This document shows positions 49,779 through 58,634 of a stretch of DNA of 64,000 nucleotides, one piece after another. The stretch is from the NCBI GenBank assembly GCA_934454635.1, contig CAKSFR010000004.1, forward strand, positions 62,001 through 126,000, given 5' to 3'. Origin of the DNA: an uncultured Ruminiclostridium sp. (lineage in GTDB: Bacteria; Bacillota; Clostridia; Oscillospirales; Ruminococcaceae). The stretch's first letter is position 1; the number at the start of each line of letters is the position of its first letter. Below the pieces are notes generated by a model. It saw nothing but the letters and a program-made list of their open reading frames with translations. It did no database searches and was not told the DNA's origin. A program made the translations under genes and the position numbers.

Positions 49779-52043
49779 AACCTGCGCAATATCATAAATT
49801 TCGCAGTCATCGGGAATAAACACCCGCAGTGTTTCTGCGCCCCCGACGCGATACGCACGGTAAACGTAGTCGCCTTTCGGGGTTACAATATGCTTTTCAT
49901 AAGCGGTTTCGCCCTCAAGGATAAGTGGCTTGAGTGCCTCGCCGAAGCTGTTTTCCGCTTCAATTTTCGCGTCGGGATTGCTGATAATATTTCCGCCTGT
50001 AATTACAAGACGATGACCGTCGTTTCCGAAGCAGTTTGCCTCTGCCGCAAGAATTTTCGATATGACAGTTCCGCCGGAAATCGTAACGTCGGCAAGTCCC
50101 GAACCGTTTCCGATGCCCGTTATCTTTGTGCCCTCACCGTACGCGTTTATTACGTCAGCTCCGCACACGATCTCAACCGCGCCGCCGAGCGAACCCACGC
50201 AGACACCCTCTGAACCGCGCACTTCCGAATGAACATTTCCACCCGTAAATACGATACGTCCCTCTCCGCCGTCGTAGGATCCTATTCCCGCGAGCTTATC
50301 GCCGTCAACCCGCGAATATATCTTGCCGCTTGAAACAATGTCAATTTTGCCCGAATATCCGCCGATACCGATAACCTCGTTGCCGCTCATTTCGACCGTA
50401 ACATCAGCCTCGGTGTTCATAAACGTGAACTTTCCGTTCGCTGCGCCAATTCCGATTGCCTTTATGCCTCTGCCCTTTACAAGGATATTGCCCTTGAGAA
50501 AACGCACTGCGGCATTTTCTCCCTGAGAGCCGCCGCCGATACATATTGTTTTATCGCCCGAGCAAATGACATTTATACTGCCCTCGGTGTCAATGATGAT
50601 CGAGCCGAATTCGTCCGTAAACGCCGCGCCGATACCCGCTCCGTTATTGCGGCTGCCGTAAATATTCAGATTGCCGCTGCCGCATATATGAAGCGTTGAA
50701 TCTCCCGGAACATAAATTCCGTCCTTGTGCAGATTGCTTTCTCCGACGATATTAAGGGTCAGCTTTGAGTTTTCGCCTACCTGAACAGTTGCGTCGTCAA
50801 AGCCCTTGAGATTGACGTTTTCGAGATTTATCCTGCATTCCGAGTTGTTCTGCGTGCGTATTGTCATGTCGATCGTGTGCTTCTGTTCGCCGATAAGAGT
50901 AACTTCGCCGCCCGTAACATTTATTATCGCATATTTTTCAAGCGCCACGTCAAGCAGCTTTATCTTCTCGCCGTCGCCCGCGCTGTAAATCTTGCGGTCG
51001 TTGTCATAGCGCGAAAAACGTATATTCTGCTCGATTATGTAGTCGCGCACATCTTCGGGGATTTCCTGCAATATCTCCTCAGAAGGCTTTGCGATATAAA
51101 AGCCCTGTATAAGATCAACGCCCAGTTCGATTAGCTTTTTAAGCTCTTCCTTTGTTTCAACGCCCTCCGCAAGCACCTTTATGTCGTACTTTGAAGCGAA
51201 TTTGATTATATTTGAAACAAGAATCTGCTTCTTCATATCGCTGTCAATAGAAGAAATAAGCGAAATATCTATCTTTATGAAATTCGGATTGTTGTTTATA
51301 AGCTTGCTCTCGTTTGAATAGCCGCTGCCGTAATCGTCAATGGCTATCTGGCAGCCGAAAAGCTCCCTGATATGCTCAAAGGCACAGCAGCTCTCATCGG
51401 TATCATCATCGTCCTCAAGGATCTCAATAATGGTGTTCTTGGTGATATCGCCGTACAGCTTTATAAGCATATTCAGGTCTTTCTGCGAAAGGGTAATGCT
51501 CGGAATACTGTTGATAAACAGCTTTCTGCCGCAGAACTTATCCTGGTTTTCGTGATAATAGCGCAGCGAGTTAAAGAAAGTGTAAAACTCAATGCTGTAA
51601 AGCTGCTGGCTGATTTCGGCGTATTTCAATATATCGCGGGGGAAAAGCCCGATTTCCGAGGGGCTTCTCATAAGCGATTCATAAGCGAAAATCTCGCCGT
51701 TTTTCGCGTCAATTATAGGCTGGAAATTGTACTTGAACGAATTGTTGTCCACAAGGCGGTTGAATTTTCCGAATTTCTCTATTTCGACGTCCTTTTCTCG
51801 GTAAATACTCCGTATACCGGTGTTGCGGAGCTGAAGATAGGTTCGTATTTCAAACACCATTACAAGCGCAACAATAAGAAGTGCGACAACATTTATAATG
51901 GTATATATATCGCTGTTAACCGTATTTGGGAAAACGCAGCGGAACACAATCGTCCCCGCAATAAGCAGTATAGCGACTGCAAGCAGTATGCATTTTATTC
52001 CGAAATACTCAATACTCCGACCCTCGTTTTTTCTTTTCTGCAT
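49776..52043 (-). CDS. Membrane EAL-domain protein with C-terminal beta-solenoid
   Basis: Two membrane helices (~14-36, 47-66) lead to an EAL domain (~100-335). Active-site residues seem kept: E122 (motif reads ESL), N178, E207, D236-D237 in DDYGSGYS, K257, E293 in EGVET and Q313; so cyclic di-GMP hydrolysis is likely. From ~360 to 690 come eight G-I/V-G turns at 472, 503, 533, 561, 588, 617, 645 and 673, about 28 residues apart, typical of a stacked beta-helix. A short tail follows. GGAG precedes ATG. No GGDEF domain is present. Confidence 0.87.
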   Translation of the reverse strand: MQKRKNEGRSIEYFGIKCILLAVAILLIAGTIVFRCVFPNTVNSDIYTIINVVALLIVALVMVFEIRTYLQLRNTGIRSIYREKDVEIEKFGKFNRLVDNNSFKYNFQPIIDAKNGEIFAYESLMRSPSEIGLFPRDILKYAEISQQLYSIEFYTFFNSLRYYHENQDKFCGRKLFINSIPSITLSQKDLNMLIKLYGDITKNTIIEILEDDDDTDESCCAFEHIRELFGCQIAIDDYGSGYSNESKLINNNPNFIKIDISLISSIDSDMKKQILVSNIIKFASKYDIKVLAEGVETKEELKKLIELGVDLIQGFYIAKPSEEILQEIPEDVRDYIIEQNIRFSRYDNDRKIYSAGDGEKIKLLDVALEKYAIINVTGGEVTLIGEQKHTIDMTIRTQNNSECRINLENVNLKGFDDATVQVGENSKLTLNIVGESNLHKDGIYVPGDSTLHICGSGNLNIYGSRNNGAGIGAAFTDEFGSIIIDTEGSINVICSGDKTICIGGGSQGENAAVRFLKGNILVKGRGIKAIGIGAANGKFTFMNTEADVTVEMSGNEVIGIGGYSGKIDIVSSGKIYSRVDGDKLAGIGSYDGGEGRIVFTGGNVHSEVRGSEGVCVGSLGGAVEIVCGADVINAYGEGTKITGIGNGSGLADVTISGGTVISKILAAEANCFGNDGHRLVITGGNIISNPDAKIEAENSFGEALKPLILEGETAYEKHIVTPKGDYVYRAYRVGGAETLRVFIPDDCEIYDIAQV

Positions 52044-52093
52044 TAAAACTCTCCTCGGTTATTTCACATAATTCTCATATTTTGCCATTCATA

Positions 52094-52122
52094 AGTATAT
52101 CCTATATCATGCGCGTTGTCAA
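52094..52122 (-). promoter_or_regulatory. Promoter of EAL gene
   Basis: On the minus strand, TTGACA (52122-52117), 17-bp spacer, TATACT (52099-52094). Confidence 0.85.
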
Positions 52123-52335
52123 TAGAAAAAAATCACTAAAAAGTAACGTTATAATGAAGAACACTGCACAGTCAAAGTGAATTTTTGTGCAGTATAACAT
52201 AATTTCTATTCGTTTTTAACAATTGCACCAACATTTTTCCATCAAAACCGCGTAATGTAACCTAAGTGAACCCAAAAATCTTCACTTTATTACTTAATCA
52301 CAGCTAATTGCATAAACAAGTAACTGAAATTTTGT

Positions 52336-52378
52336 TAAAAAGAACAAAAGCCGGACTGACTGAACAGCCCGGCTTTCA
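52336..52378 (-). terminator. Terminator after DUF1540 gene
   Basis: AAAGCCGG (52347-52354) pairs with CCGGCTTT (52369-52376); on the minus strand TTGTTCTTTTT follows. Confidence 0.85.
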
Positions 52379-52387
52379 CTTCGTTTT

Positions 52388-52555
52388 TTATTTCATCTTA
52401 AAAGATAAGCAGTCTGTGCACTGCTTCTGCGTGGGGTCGCATTCGTGTGTGCCGACCTTGATCTTGTCAAGGCTGCAATAATCGCAGTCGCAGCAGTGGT
52501 GCGCGCAGTTTGCGATTGAACATTCGATACTCATATTTGCTCTTTCTGTGCTCAT
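52388..52555 (-). CDS. DUF1540-like small Cys-rich protein
   Basis: 55 residues with nine cysteines (12, 17, 21, 22, 24, 27, 39, 46, 49) and the closing pattern IKVGTHECDPTQKQCTDCLSF, which matches DUF1540. Probably a small metal-binding protein; function unknown, some members are spore-associated. ATG at 52555 has AAAGGA 11-12 nt upstream; an alternative ATG seven codons later is possible. It lies 80 bp from the HAD gene. Confidence 0.85.
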   Translation of the reverse strand: MSTERANMSIECSIANCAHHCCDCDYCSLDKIKVGTHECDPTQKQCTDCLSFKMK

Positions 52556-52635
52556 AATAATATAAAATCCTTTCAAAAATAATTTAAGGCTGCGCCTTAT
52601 GCTGTTATTATCCGCACAAAACTCCGCAATATGTA

Positions 52636-53277
52636 TCACACAAGCCGTAAAATATCGGCAGCAAAATTCACGATATAATCCGCGCCGCTTTCTTCAAGCT
52701 CTTCCCTGCCGCCGTAGCCGCAGAGCAGTCCGCAGCAGGCAATCCCGTTATCCTTCGCGCCAAGCACGTCGTTGTCACGGTCGCCGACCATCAGCACTTC
52801 CCGCTTGTTGGGATTCCCGAGATTTTCCAGAACATAGGCAATGACCTGCGATTTCTGCATTCTTTCCTCGGATTTTGTCGCGCCTCCGATAAATTCAAAT
52901 TCATCGGCAAGCCCCGCGTGCTCAAGCATAATTTTTGCCGTTGTTTCGGGCTTCGCGGTCGCGACCGCAAGCGTGCAGCCCTTTTCGCGCAATTCTCTGA
53001 GCACTTTCTTTATATCCTCAAATCGACCGTATTCGTAAACGCCCTCAGTTTCATAGCGTTCACGGAATTTCCCTACCGCTTCTTCAGCCTCGGGTCTATT
53101 CATTCCCGCAATTTTTTGGAAAGACTCGACAAGCGGCGGTCCGAGATAACGCCGCATTTCCTTTCCCTGAGGAACAGGCTTTCCAAAATATTCCAACGCG
53201 AACGCAACCGACTGCGACACGCCGACAAACGTATCGAGAAGCGTTCCGTCGAGGTCAAACAAAATGTATCTATACAT
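52636..53277 (-). CDS. HAD-family hydrolase, phosphoglycolate phosphatase-like
   Basis: 213 residues, Gph/PpaX-type HAD. Motif I is LFDLDGTLLDT (Asp8 nucleophile), motif II sits in VATAKPE, and motif IV is MVGDRDNDVLGA. The cap domain at ~18-80 is helical (C1 type). The substrate is unknown; its 1-bp overlap (TAATG) with the uridine phosphorylase gene suggests a nucleotide or ribose-phosphate product. Confidence 0.89.
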   Translation of the reverse strand: MYRYILFDLDGTLLDTFVGVSQSVAFALEYFGKPVPQGKEMRRYLGPPLVESFQKIAGMNRPEAEEAVGKFRERYETEGVYEYGRFEDIKKVLRELREKGCTLAVATAKPETTAKIMLEHAGLADEFEFIGGATKSEERMQKSQVIAYVLENLGNPNKREVLMVGDRDNDVLGAKDNGIACCGLLCGYGGREELEESGADYIVNFAADILRLV

Positions 53278-54062
53278 TATTTTTTGTCCTTTTCAATGAG
53301 AATTTTTATCGCTTCAACGGCGCACTTTATCGCTCTCGCGCTGCTTTCGCACACGGGGTCGGGCAGACCCGCCTTTGTGCGCTCAACGTTCCAGAGCGCG
53401 GTAAGAACCGCTCCCGCACGGACTCTGCGGGCGGTCGCAACCGAGAAAAGCGTTGCCGCCTCCATTTCACTGGTAAGGCAGCCGCAGCGCACATACGCTT
53501 CCCAGCGGCTTGTGAGATAGTCCGCAACAGGCATTTTTTCAGGCTCGATTTCGCCGTAAAAGCTATCCTTGCTCTGAATTACTCCGACATGATAGCCGTT
53601 TCCTAGTTCGTCGGAGGAAAGTCCCTTTGCCGCTTCAACAAGCGCGCTCAGCACGTCAAAATCGGGGACTGCGGGATAATCGGGAGGAAGATATTCCTTG
53701 CTCGTTCCGTCGCCGCGTATCGCACCGTTAGCGATAATAAGATCGCCGCCGACAACCTTTATATCAATGCCTCCGCTCGTTCCGATTCGGATAAACGTAT
53801 GCGCGCCGCAGCGGATAAGCTCCTCGACTGCAATAGCCGCCGACGGTCCGCCGATACCCGTAGAAACGCAGCTTACCTTTTCACCAAGAATCGTTCCCGT
53901 CCATGTCGTATACTCGCGGTTTGACGCAACAAAATGAGCGTCGTCAAAATTCGCGGCAATTTTTTCCACACGCCCCGGGTCGCCCGGAAGAATGACATAT
54001 TTCCCGACCTGTTCGGGAGTGACCTTTAGATGAAACTGAATCCCGTCCTGTAAAAGAGCCAT
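53277..54062 (-). CDS. udp: Nucleoside phosphorylase, uridine phosphorylase type
   Basis: A PNP/UDP family enzyme releasing base and ribose 1-phosphate. YVILPGDPGRVEKIAANFDD near 27-46 (phosphate site), a CVSTGIGGPSAAIAVEEL stretch near 70-87, RIGTSGGI near 97-104, and EMEAATLFSVA near 195-205 are as in uridine phosphorylase. The length of 261 is typical. AGGAGG precedes ATG. It sits between a membrane protein (11 bp upstream) and the HAD gene in one operon. Confidence 0.91.
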   Translation of the reverse strand: MALLQDGIQFHLKVTPEQVGKYVILPGDPGRVEKIAANFDDAHFVASNREYTTWTGTILGEKVSCVSTGIGGPSAAIAVEELIRCGAHTFIRIGTSGGIDIKVVGGDLIIANGAIRGDGTSKEYLPPDYPAVPDFDVLSALVEAAKGLSSDELGNGYHVGVIQSKDSFYGEIEPEKMPVADYLTSRWEAYVRCGCLTSEMEAATLFSVATARRVRAGAVLTALWNVERTKAGLPDPVCESSARAIKCAVEAIKILIEKDKK

Positions 54063-54073
54063 AATAATACCTC

Positions 54074-54544
54074 CTATTTTTTATCATCGCTGAAAATCGA
54101 GGGCGCAATTTCTTCTTTCTGCGCCGACTTCTTTTCAAGCCGCGCCTTGATCTTGTCGAGATTTTCAAGAACGGCAATAATAATTATCAGTATAGTTATA
54201 AGCACGCACGGAAGATAAAGCTCGGTAGGTCCGACATTTTCTTCAACGCCCGCATAAAGCACCGCGAAGCGTGCATAAACAAAAAGTATTCCCGCGAAGC
54301 CGGCAATCGACAGTCCCGCCGCAGTTTTATAAAAACGGCACATAACAAGCGACGCGGGGATAACATAGCCGATAACCGCGGTTATAAGCCACACGACGAT
54401 AACCGGGTCGGAGGCTATCGCCTCGTGCACTATCTCGCTGCCCGCGCAGAGAATGAACACGGGAAAAAGAACGCCGCAGCCAAGCCCCCATATCGCCGTT
54501 AAAATAAGCATTAAAATTTTCAGAATTATTTTTAAAATTTTCAT
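54074..54544 (-). CDS. Four-helix membrane protein, unknown
   Basis: 156 residues with about four hydrophobic helices (~5-30, 47-70, 78-98, 113-135) and a charged C-terminal tail (NLDKIKARLEKKSAQKEE). The ATG at 54544 follows AAGGAGAA. I recognise no family. Its place as first gene of the operon with udp and a HAD phosphatase hints at nucleoside uptake or sensing, but it is too small for known nucleoside carriers, so I make no functional claim. Confidence 0.8.
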   Translation of the reverse strand: MKILKIILKILMLILTAIWGLGCGVLFPVFILCAGSEIVHEAIASDPVIVVWLITAVIGYVIPASLVMCRFYKTAAGLSIAGFAGILFVYARFAVLYAGVEENVGPTELYLPCVLITILIIIIAVLENLDKIKARLEKKSAQKEEIAPSIFSDDKK

Positions 54545-54610
54545 ATTTTCTCCTTCTGCGGAATAGAATGTATCAATATTATAATAGCACAATTACGCTC
54601 AAAAGGCAAT

Positions 54611-54682
54611 ATGCTGAATCAAAAACTTCCTCTCATATAAAAGCGTGCCGCGCAGATATTATTAAGGCAGACGATTCAGCAT
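54611..54682 (+). promoter_or_regulatory. Long-range inverted repeat in spoIVB leader
   Basis: ATGCTGAATC (54611-54620) and GATTCAGCAT (54673-54682) are perfect 10-bp arms 52 nt apart; the right arm abuts the AGGAGG site. TGAATC with CATATAA 13 nt later could be a forespore (sigma-F/G) promoter, though the match is partial. Confidence 0.4.
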
Positions 54683-54700
54683 TCAGGAGGAAGAATTTTA

Positions 54701-55771
54701 ATGAAAATGAAGTTAAAAGCATTTTATCTCTCGGCTCTTGCGCTTGCGGCTTTTACAGCTATCGGCGCGGCGAGTGAGATAAACGAAGCCGTTTATTCCG
54801 CGCCTGTAAGCTCGCAGTCGGTTTCTCAGGCGAGGCTTGTCCCTTGCGGAACGCCTTTCGGCATAAAAATGCTGACCGACGGCGTTGTAGTAACGGATTT
54901 CGGATATGTAAACGGCTCGGTCAGTCAAAATTCTCCCGCAGAAACGGCGGGAGTTAAAATAGGAGATGTCATTACCGCAGTAAACGGCAAAAGCGTTTTC
55001 ACCAGCGAGGAGCTTACCGCCGCCGTTCAGGACGACCCCGAGCAGTGCATTATAAGCCTGCTCCGTTCGGGAGAGGAAATGGAAATTTCCGCCGCGCCCG
55101 TAATTTCGTCAGAGGACGGGACATATAAAATAGGCTTGTGGACTCGCGACAGCTGCGCAGGGATAGGCACAATGACGTTCTACGACCCAGAAAAAAAGGT
55201 GTTCGGCGGACTTGGACACGCGGTAAGCGACGCGTCAACGGGTCAGAAGCTGCCGCTGCTTGAGGGAGAAATTACCGCCGTAACGATAACGGACGTCCTA
55301 AAGGGAAGCAGCGGAACCCCGGGAGAGCTTTGCGGCGCGTTCGTTTCGGATACCAAAACCGGAAGCGTTGAAATAAACAGCGAATACGGCGTTTTCGGGT
55401 ATTCGGAAATAGCGCCCGTACTCAACGAGCCGCTCGAGCTTGCCGGAAAAGATGAAATAGAAAAAGGAAAAGCGACGATTTATACAACCGTCGCGGGAAT
55501 GATGCCGCAGGAATACGAAATCGAAATCGTAAAAATCGACAAGGGCAGCAGCTCCGCAGTACGCAACATGACTATCCGAGTTACGGACAGAGAACTGCTG
55601 AGCCGAACGGGCGGCATAGTTCAGGGAATGAGCGGAAGCCCGATAATCCAGAACGGAAAGCTTATCGGCGCGGTAACTCACGTCCTTGTGAACGATTCGG
55701 CAATGGGCTACGGCGTATTTATTGAAAATATGTACAGCGCTGCCGCCCCTCTCGGCGACAACTTTGCGTGA
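54701..55771 (+). CDS. spoIVB: SpoIVB-type sporulation peptidase
   Basis: A forespore-secreted serine peptidase (S55) whose signal activates sigma-K in the mother cell. N-terminal membrane/signal helix (4-24); PDZ domain ~48-130 (SPAETAGVKIGDVITAVNGK); peptidase domain ~140-356 with His173 in FGGLGHAVSD and Ser311 in VQGMSGSPI; Asp332 is near. The length of 356 is slightly short for the family. AGGAGG is placed 10 nt before ATG. The partner sigma factor gene (sigK) lies at 34.8 kb. Confidence 0.93.
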   Translation: MKMKLKAFYLSALALAAFTAIGAASEINEAVYSAPVSSQSVSQARLVPCGTPFGIKMLTDGVVVTDFGYVNGSVSQNSPAETAGVKIGDVITAVNGKSVFTSEELTAAVQDDPEQCIISLLRSGEEMEISAAPVISSEDGTYKIGLWTRDSCAGIGTMTFYDPEKKVFGGLGHAVSDASTGQKLPLLEGEITAVTITDVLKGSSGTPGELCGAFVSDTKTGSVEINSEYGVFGYSEIAPVLNEPLELAGKDEIEKGKATIYTTVAGMMPQEYEIEIVKIDKGSSSAVRNMTIRVTDRELLSRTGGIVQGMSGSPIIQNGKLIGAVTHVLVNDSAMGYGVFIENMYSAAAPLGDNFA

Positions 55772-55773
55772 AA

Positions 55774-55906
55774 ACACCGCACAATAGCTTTTATACTCAG
55801 CACCAATCGGTGATTAGTATTATACTCAGCACCAAGTAAAAACTCCACAAAGATTATTTGTCTGTAATTTTATTGGTGATTGGTATTAGGAGCCGTTGTG
55901 CGGTGT
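55774..55906. terminator. Terminator stem split by inserted element
   Basis: ACACCGCACAA (55774-55784) and TTGTGCGGTGT (55896-55906) are perfect 11-bp arms that flank the MITE-like elements. They look like the two halves of a shared spoIVB/tgt terminator separated by insertion, or they form a giant hairpin as a whole. Confidence 0.6.
55791..55888. mobile_element. MITE-like elements in tandem (copy B1 and B2)
   Basis: B1 (55791-55822) is little more than the two ends, TATACTCAGCACCAAT and ATTAGTATTA, fused by a CGGTG bridge. B2 (55820-55888) begins TATACTCAGCACCAAG and ends TTGGTGATTGGTATTA with a ~40-bp AT-rich core. Ends match copy A at 49673-49778. Confidence 0.7.
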
Positions 55907-55910
55907 CGTA

Positions 55911-57053
55911 TTATATTCTCTGTTCAAGAAGCGGCGAATAATACGCTCTGAACTGCGCGAACTCGCCCTTGTCAAGCGCGTCGCGTATCTTTTCCATGAG
56001 CGTATTGTAAAAATAAAGGTTGTGCTGAACCGCAAGCCGTCCCGCAAGCTGTTCGCCTGCTTTGAACAGGTGGCGCAGGTAGCTTCGGGAGAAGTTGCGG
56101 CAGGTCGGGCAGTCGCATTCCTCGTCGAGCGGCTTGTCGTCGAGCGCATAACGTTCATTTGTCATGTGCGTAACGCCTTTCCATGTGAACATAGTAGCGT
56201 GGCGGGCGTTGCGGCTCGGCATAACGCAGTCGAACATATCAATTCCGCGCGCAACGCTCTCGATTATGTTGGTCGGAGTTCCCACGCCCATGAGATAGCG
56301 CGGCTTATCGACGGGAGCGTGCGGCAGTACAACGTCGAGGATATGATACATAACGTCGGTCGGTTCGCCTACCGCAAGTCCTCCTACGGCATAGCCGTCA
56401 AGGTCTAACGCGGCAATATCCTGCATATGCTTTATGCGCAGGTCGTCAAAAGTCGCGCCCTGATTTATTCCGAAAAGAAGCTGATTTTTGTTTATCGTTT
56501 CGGGCAGGGAGTTGAGCCGCTCCATTTCTTTTTTGCAGCGTATCAGCCAGCGTGTTGTACGCTCGACCGAATGCTTCGCATAATCGTACTTTGCGGGATT
56601 TTCAACGCACTCGTCAAACGCCATGGCAATCGTTGAACCGAGGTGGGACTGTATCTGCATACTCTCCTCCGGTCCCATAAAAATGCGGTGTCCGTCGAGG
56701 TGACACTGGAAAGTTACGCCCTCCTCTTTTATTTTACGGAGTTTCGCGAGAGAGAACACCTGAAAACCGCCGCTGTCGGTAAGAATAGGTCTGTCCCAGT
56801 TCATGAACTTGTGAAGTCCGCCCATTTTATACACAACGTCGTCGCCGGGGCGAACGTGCAGATGATATGTGTTGCAAAGTTCGACCTGACATTTCAGTTC
56901 CTTGAGGTCAAGCGACGAAATGCCGCCCTTTATCGCCCCGCAGGTGCCGACGTTCATAAAAAACGGCGACTGGATAACGCCGTGCGGAGTTGTGAAAACG
57001 CCTCTGCGGGCGCGATCCTCGGTTTTCAGAATTTCAAAGCTGCTGTTTCCCAT
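55911..57053 (-). CDS. tgt: Queuine/preQ1 tRNA-guanine transglycosylase
   Basis: Exchanges G34 of target tRNAs for preQ1. LTDSGGFQVFSL near 90-101 includes a catalytic-site Asp, FDCVMPSRNARHATMFT the nucleophile Asp region, and CDCPTCRNFSR with a later His the zinc site (C-x-C-x2-C...H). The length of 380 is typical. AAAGGAAA precedes ATG. Last gene of the operon led by queA, which acts on the product. Confidence 0.96.
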   Translation of the reverse strand: MGNSSFEILKTEDRARRGVFTTPHGVIQSPFFMNVGTCGAIKGGISSLDLKELKCQVELCNTYHLHVRPGDDVVYKMGGLHKFMNWDRPILTDSGGFQVFSLAKLRKIKEEGVTFQCHLDGHRIFMGPEESMQIQSHLGSTIAMAFDECVENPAKYDYAKHSVERTTRWLIRCKKEMERLNSLPETINKNQLLFGINQGATFDDLRIKHMQDIAALDLDGYAVGGLAVGEPTDVMYHILDVVLPHAPVDKPRYLMGVGTPTNIIESVARGIDMFDCVMPSRNARHATMFTWKGVTHMTNERYALDDKPLDEECDCPTCRNFSRSYLRHLFKAGEQLAGRLAVQHNLYFYNTLMEKIRDALDKGEFAQFRAYYSPLLEQRI

Positions 57054-57063
57054 AATTTTCCTT

Positions 57064-58149
57064 TCATATACATTCCTGCGGAATCATTCCGACCTGTCCG
57101 TTTTGGTGGATTCCGAAGGCGAAATTTCCGATATTTCCGTATTGATAGAACGTTTCGCCGACCTTTACGCTTACGAAGCTGTTCAGATTTATCCAGCCAT
57201 GAAGCGCGCCGTTCCAATTCCCCGTCATGCATTTCGGAATTGCGCCGACCTTTTCGCTCCCGATTATCCTGACCTTAAAAAAATCGCCGTCCTCGCCGAT
57301 TATTTCAAGGTGATCCTTTTCGTAATCGCAGTAAATCACGGCGTTCGGGCTGTCCCAATCCTTTTTAACGGTTTTTCCGTCCGAAAGCGGCATAAAAACC
57401 GTTTCATAGCTGTATTCGCCGCCGTTTTTTTTCATCACAAAAGCGTTGAGCTGTCCCGCCCACTTCACCTCGCAGCCGCCGTCAATGCCGATTATCCGCT
57501 TTTCCCTGTCGATTATGGGGAAGTTTGTATTCCCCGAGCGAGAAAAGTTATAGGTCGGGAAATGCCCGACGACAACGTATTTTTCGAGAGTGTGACTGCT
57601 CCGCAGAAACCACGGTGCAGAAAGAAAAGTCCACATATCGCTGTTTTCCCAATCGACGCGGTTTTCTATGCCCGCGTGAACGAAGATGTGTCCGTTGGTT
57701 TCCAACGCAAGGGGAAGCTGCTCGAGAAAATCCAGCTCGTCCGAATAGGCTTCTGCCGTCCTCCGCCGCTTTTCGTCAAAATTGTCCCCAAAATCCGTTA
57801 TTCCAATCGTCTGCGCCATTTCGCAGAAAGTGTTTTTCGGGCGGCTTTCAAGCCTTTTCATAAACCGCTCGCGGTCGTCCGAAAACGCCATATACCCGCA
57901 CATTGTGTCGTTATTGCCTTTCAGCACGACAACGCGGTCGCTCTGCTCCGAAAGCGACTTCACAAGACGTATCGTTTCAATATTTCGGCTGCCCTTTTCA
58001 ACGAGGTCGCCGAGTATAAAAAGGTAGTCCAAGTCCGCCCTGTACCCACATTTTTCAAGCAGCGCGGCAAACTCGCCGCAATGCCCGTGTATGTCGCTCA
58101 CGCAGATAATGCGACAGCGCTCCTCAAGATTTTTTCTTATTATTTTCAT
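57064..58149 (-). CDS. Calcineurin-like metallophosphoesterase with C-terminal extra domain
   Basis: N-terminal phosphoesterase (1-~240): SDIHGHCGEF (18-27), GDLVEKGSRN, GNNDTMCGY, and VVGHFPTY, giving the two-metal site of PP2A/ApaH-like enzymes. The C-terminal ~110 residues are beta-rich and contain a GNWNGALHGWINL segment, perhaps an SH3-like domain. The substrate may be a protein, dinucleotide or sugar phosphate. Starts inside the stop of the Nudix gene (ATGA, 58146-58149), so is coupled. Confidence 0.86.
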   Translation of the reverse strand: MKIIRKNLEERCRIICVSDIHGHCGEFAALLEKCGYRADLDYLFILGDLVEKGSRNIETIRLVKSLSEQSDRVVVLKGNNDTMCGYMAFSDDRERFMKRLESRPKNTFCEMAQTIGITDFGDNFDEKRRRTAEAYSDELDFLEQLPLALETNGHIFVHAGIENRVDWENSDMWTFLSAPWFLRSSHTLEKYVVVGHFPTYNFSRSGNTNFPIIDREKRIIGIDGGCEVKWAGQLNAFVMKKNGGEYSYETVFMPLSDGKTVKKDWDSPNAVIYCDYEKDHLEIIGEDGDFFKVRIIGSEKVGAIPKCMTGNWNGALHGWINLNSFVSVKVGETFYQYGNIGNFAFGIHQNGQVGMIPQECI

Positions 58150-58622
58150 TGTATTGTTATGATATTTCTGACGTTTTCCGAGGGATTAAGAAGCTCCGTG
58201 CGGAAAAACTCGGGAAAGAATTTCACTCCTCCGCAGTCTTTCAGGTCTATCCAGCCGAGCGTTTCGCTCTGACCCGCGTCATTAACGCCGCAGCTTTTTA
58301 TCAAGCTGTAATCAAAGGGTTTGATATAGTAAAAAAGTGAAAGTTCATGATAGCGCAGTCCGCAGTTCAAGCCGAAATCACTTGTAAAAAAATTCTCGTG
58401 AACAAATCCGAGCCGCTCGATTTCCGTATGAACACCAGTTTCTTCAAACACTTCCCGCAGAACAGCCTGCTCCGCCGTTTCACCGAGCTTCACCCGACCG
58501 CCGACCGAATAATAATAGCCGCAGCCCTCGCTTTTCGTCATCAGCACGCGCGTTCCGTCTAGAATTATCGCCCCAACGCGGTAATTAAAAACACCGTTTT
58601 CCGTACGAAATGTGCAGTCCAT
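58146..58622 (-). CDS. Nudix hydrolase
   Basis: 158 residues. Nudix box GRVKLGETAEQAVLREVFEETG near 41-62, with the REVFEE glutamates that hold Mg. Preceding strands (VGAIILDGTRVLMTKSE) and the later GWIDLKDC fit the fold. Substrate unknown; likely a nucleoside diphosphate derivative. It lies 12 bp after queA and overlaps the phosphoesterase gene, so the three are transcribed together. Confidence 0.9.
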   Translation of the reverse strand: MDCTFRTENGVFNYRVGAIILDGTRVLMTKSEGCGYYYSVGGRVKLGETAEQAVLREVFEETGVHTEIERLGFVHENFFTSDFGLNCGLRYHELSLFYYIKPFDYSLIKSCGVNDAGQSETLGWIDLKDCGGVKFFPEFFRTELLNPSENVRNIITIQ

Positions 58623-58634
58623 GCCAGCCTCCGG

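Larger units (their letters stand above)
52044..52387. other. Intergenic region (344 bp) between EAL and DUF1540 genes
   Basis: Holds the EAL promoter, two short hairpins (ACTGCACA/TGTGCAGT at 52163-52193 and AAGTGAA/TTCACTT at 52264-52287) and the DUF1540 terminator. AT-rich, with no supported ORF. Confidence 0.65.
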
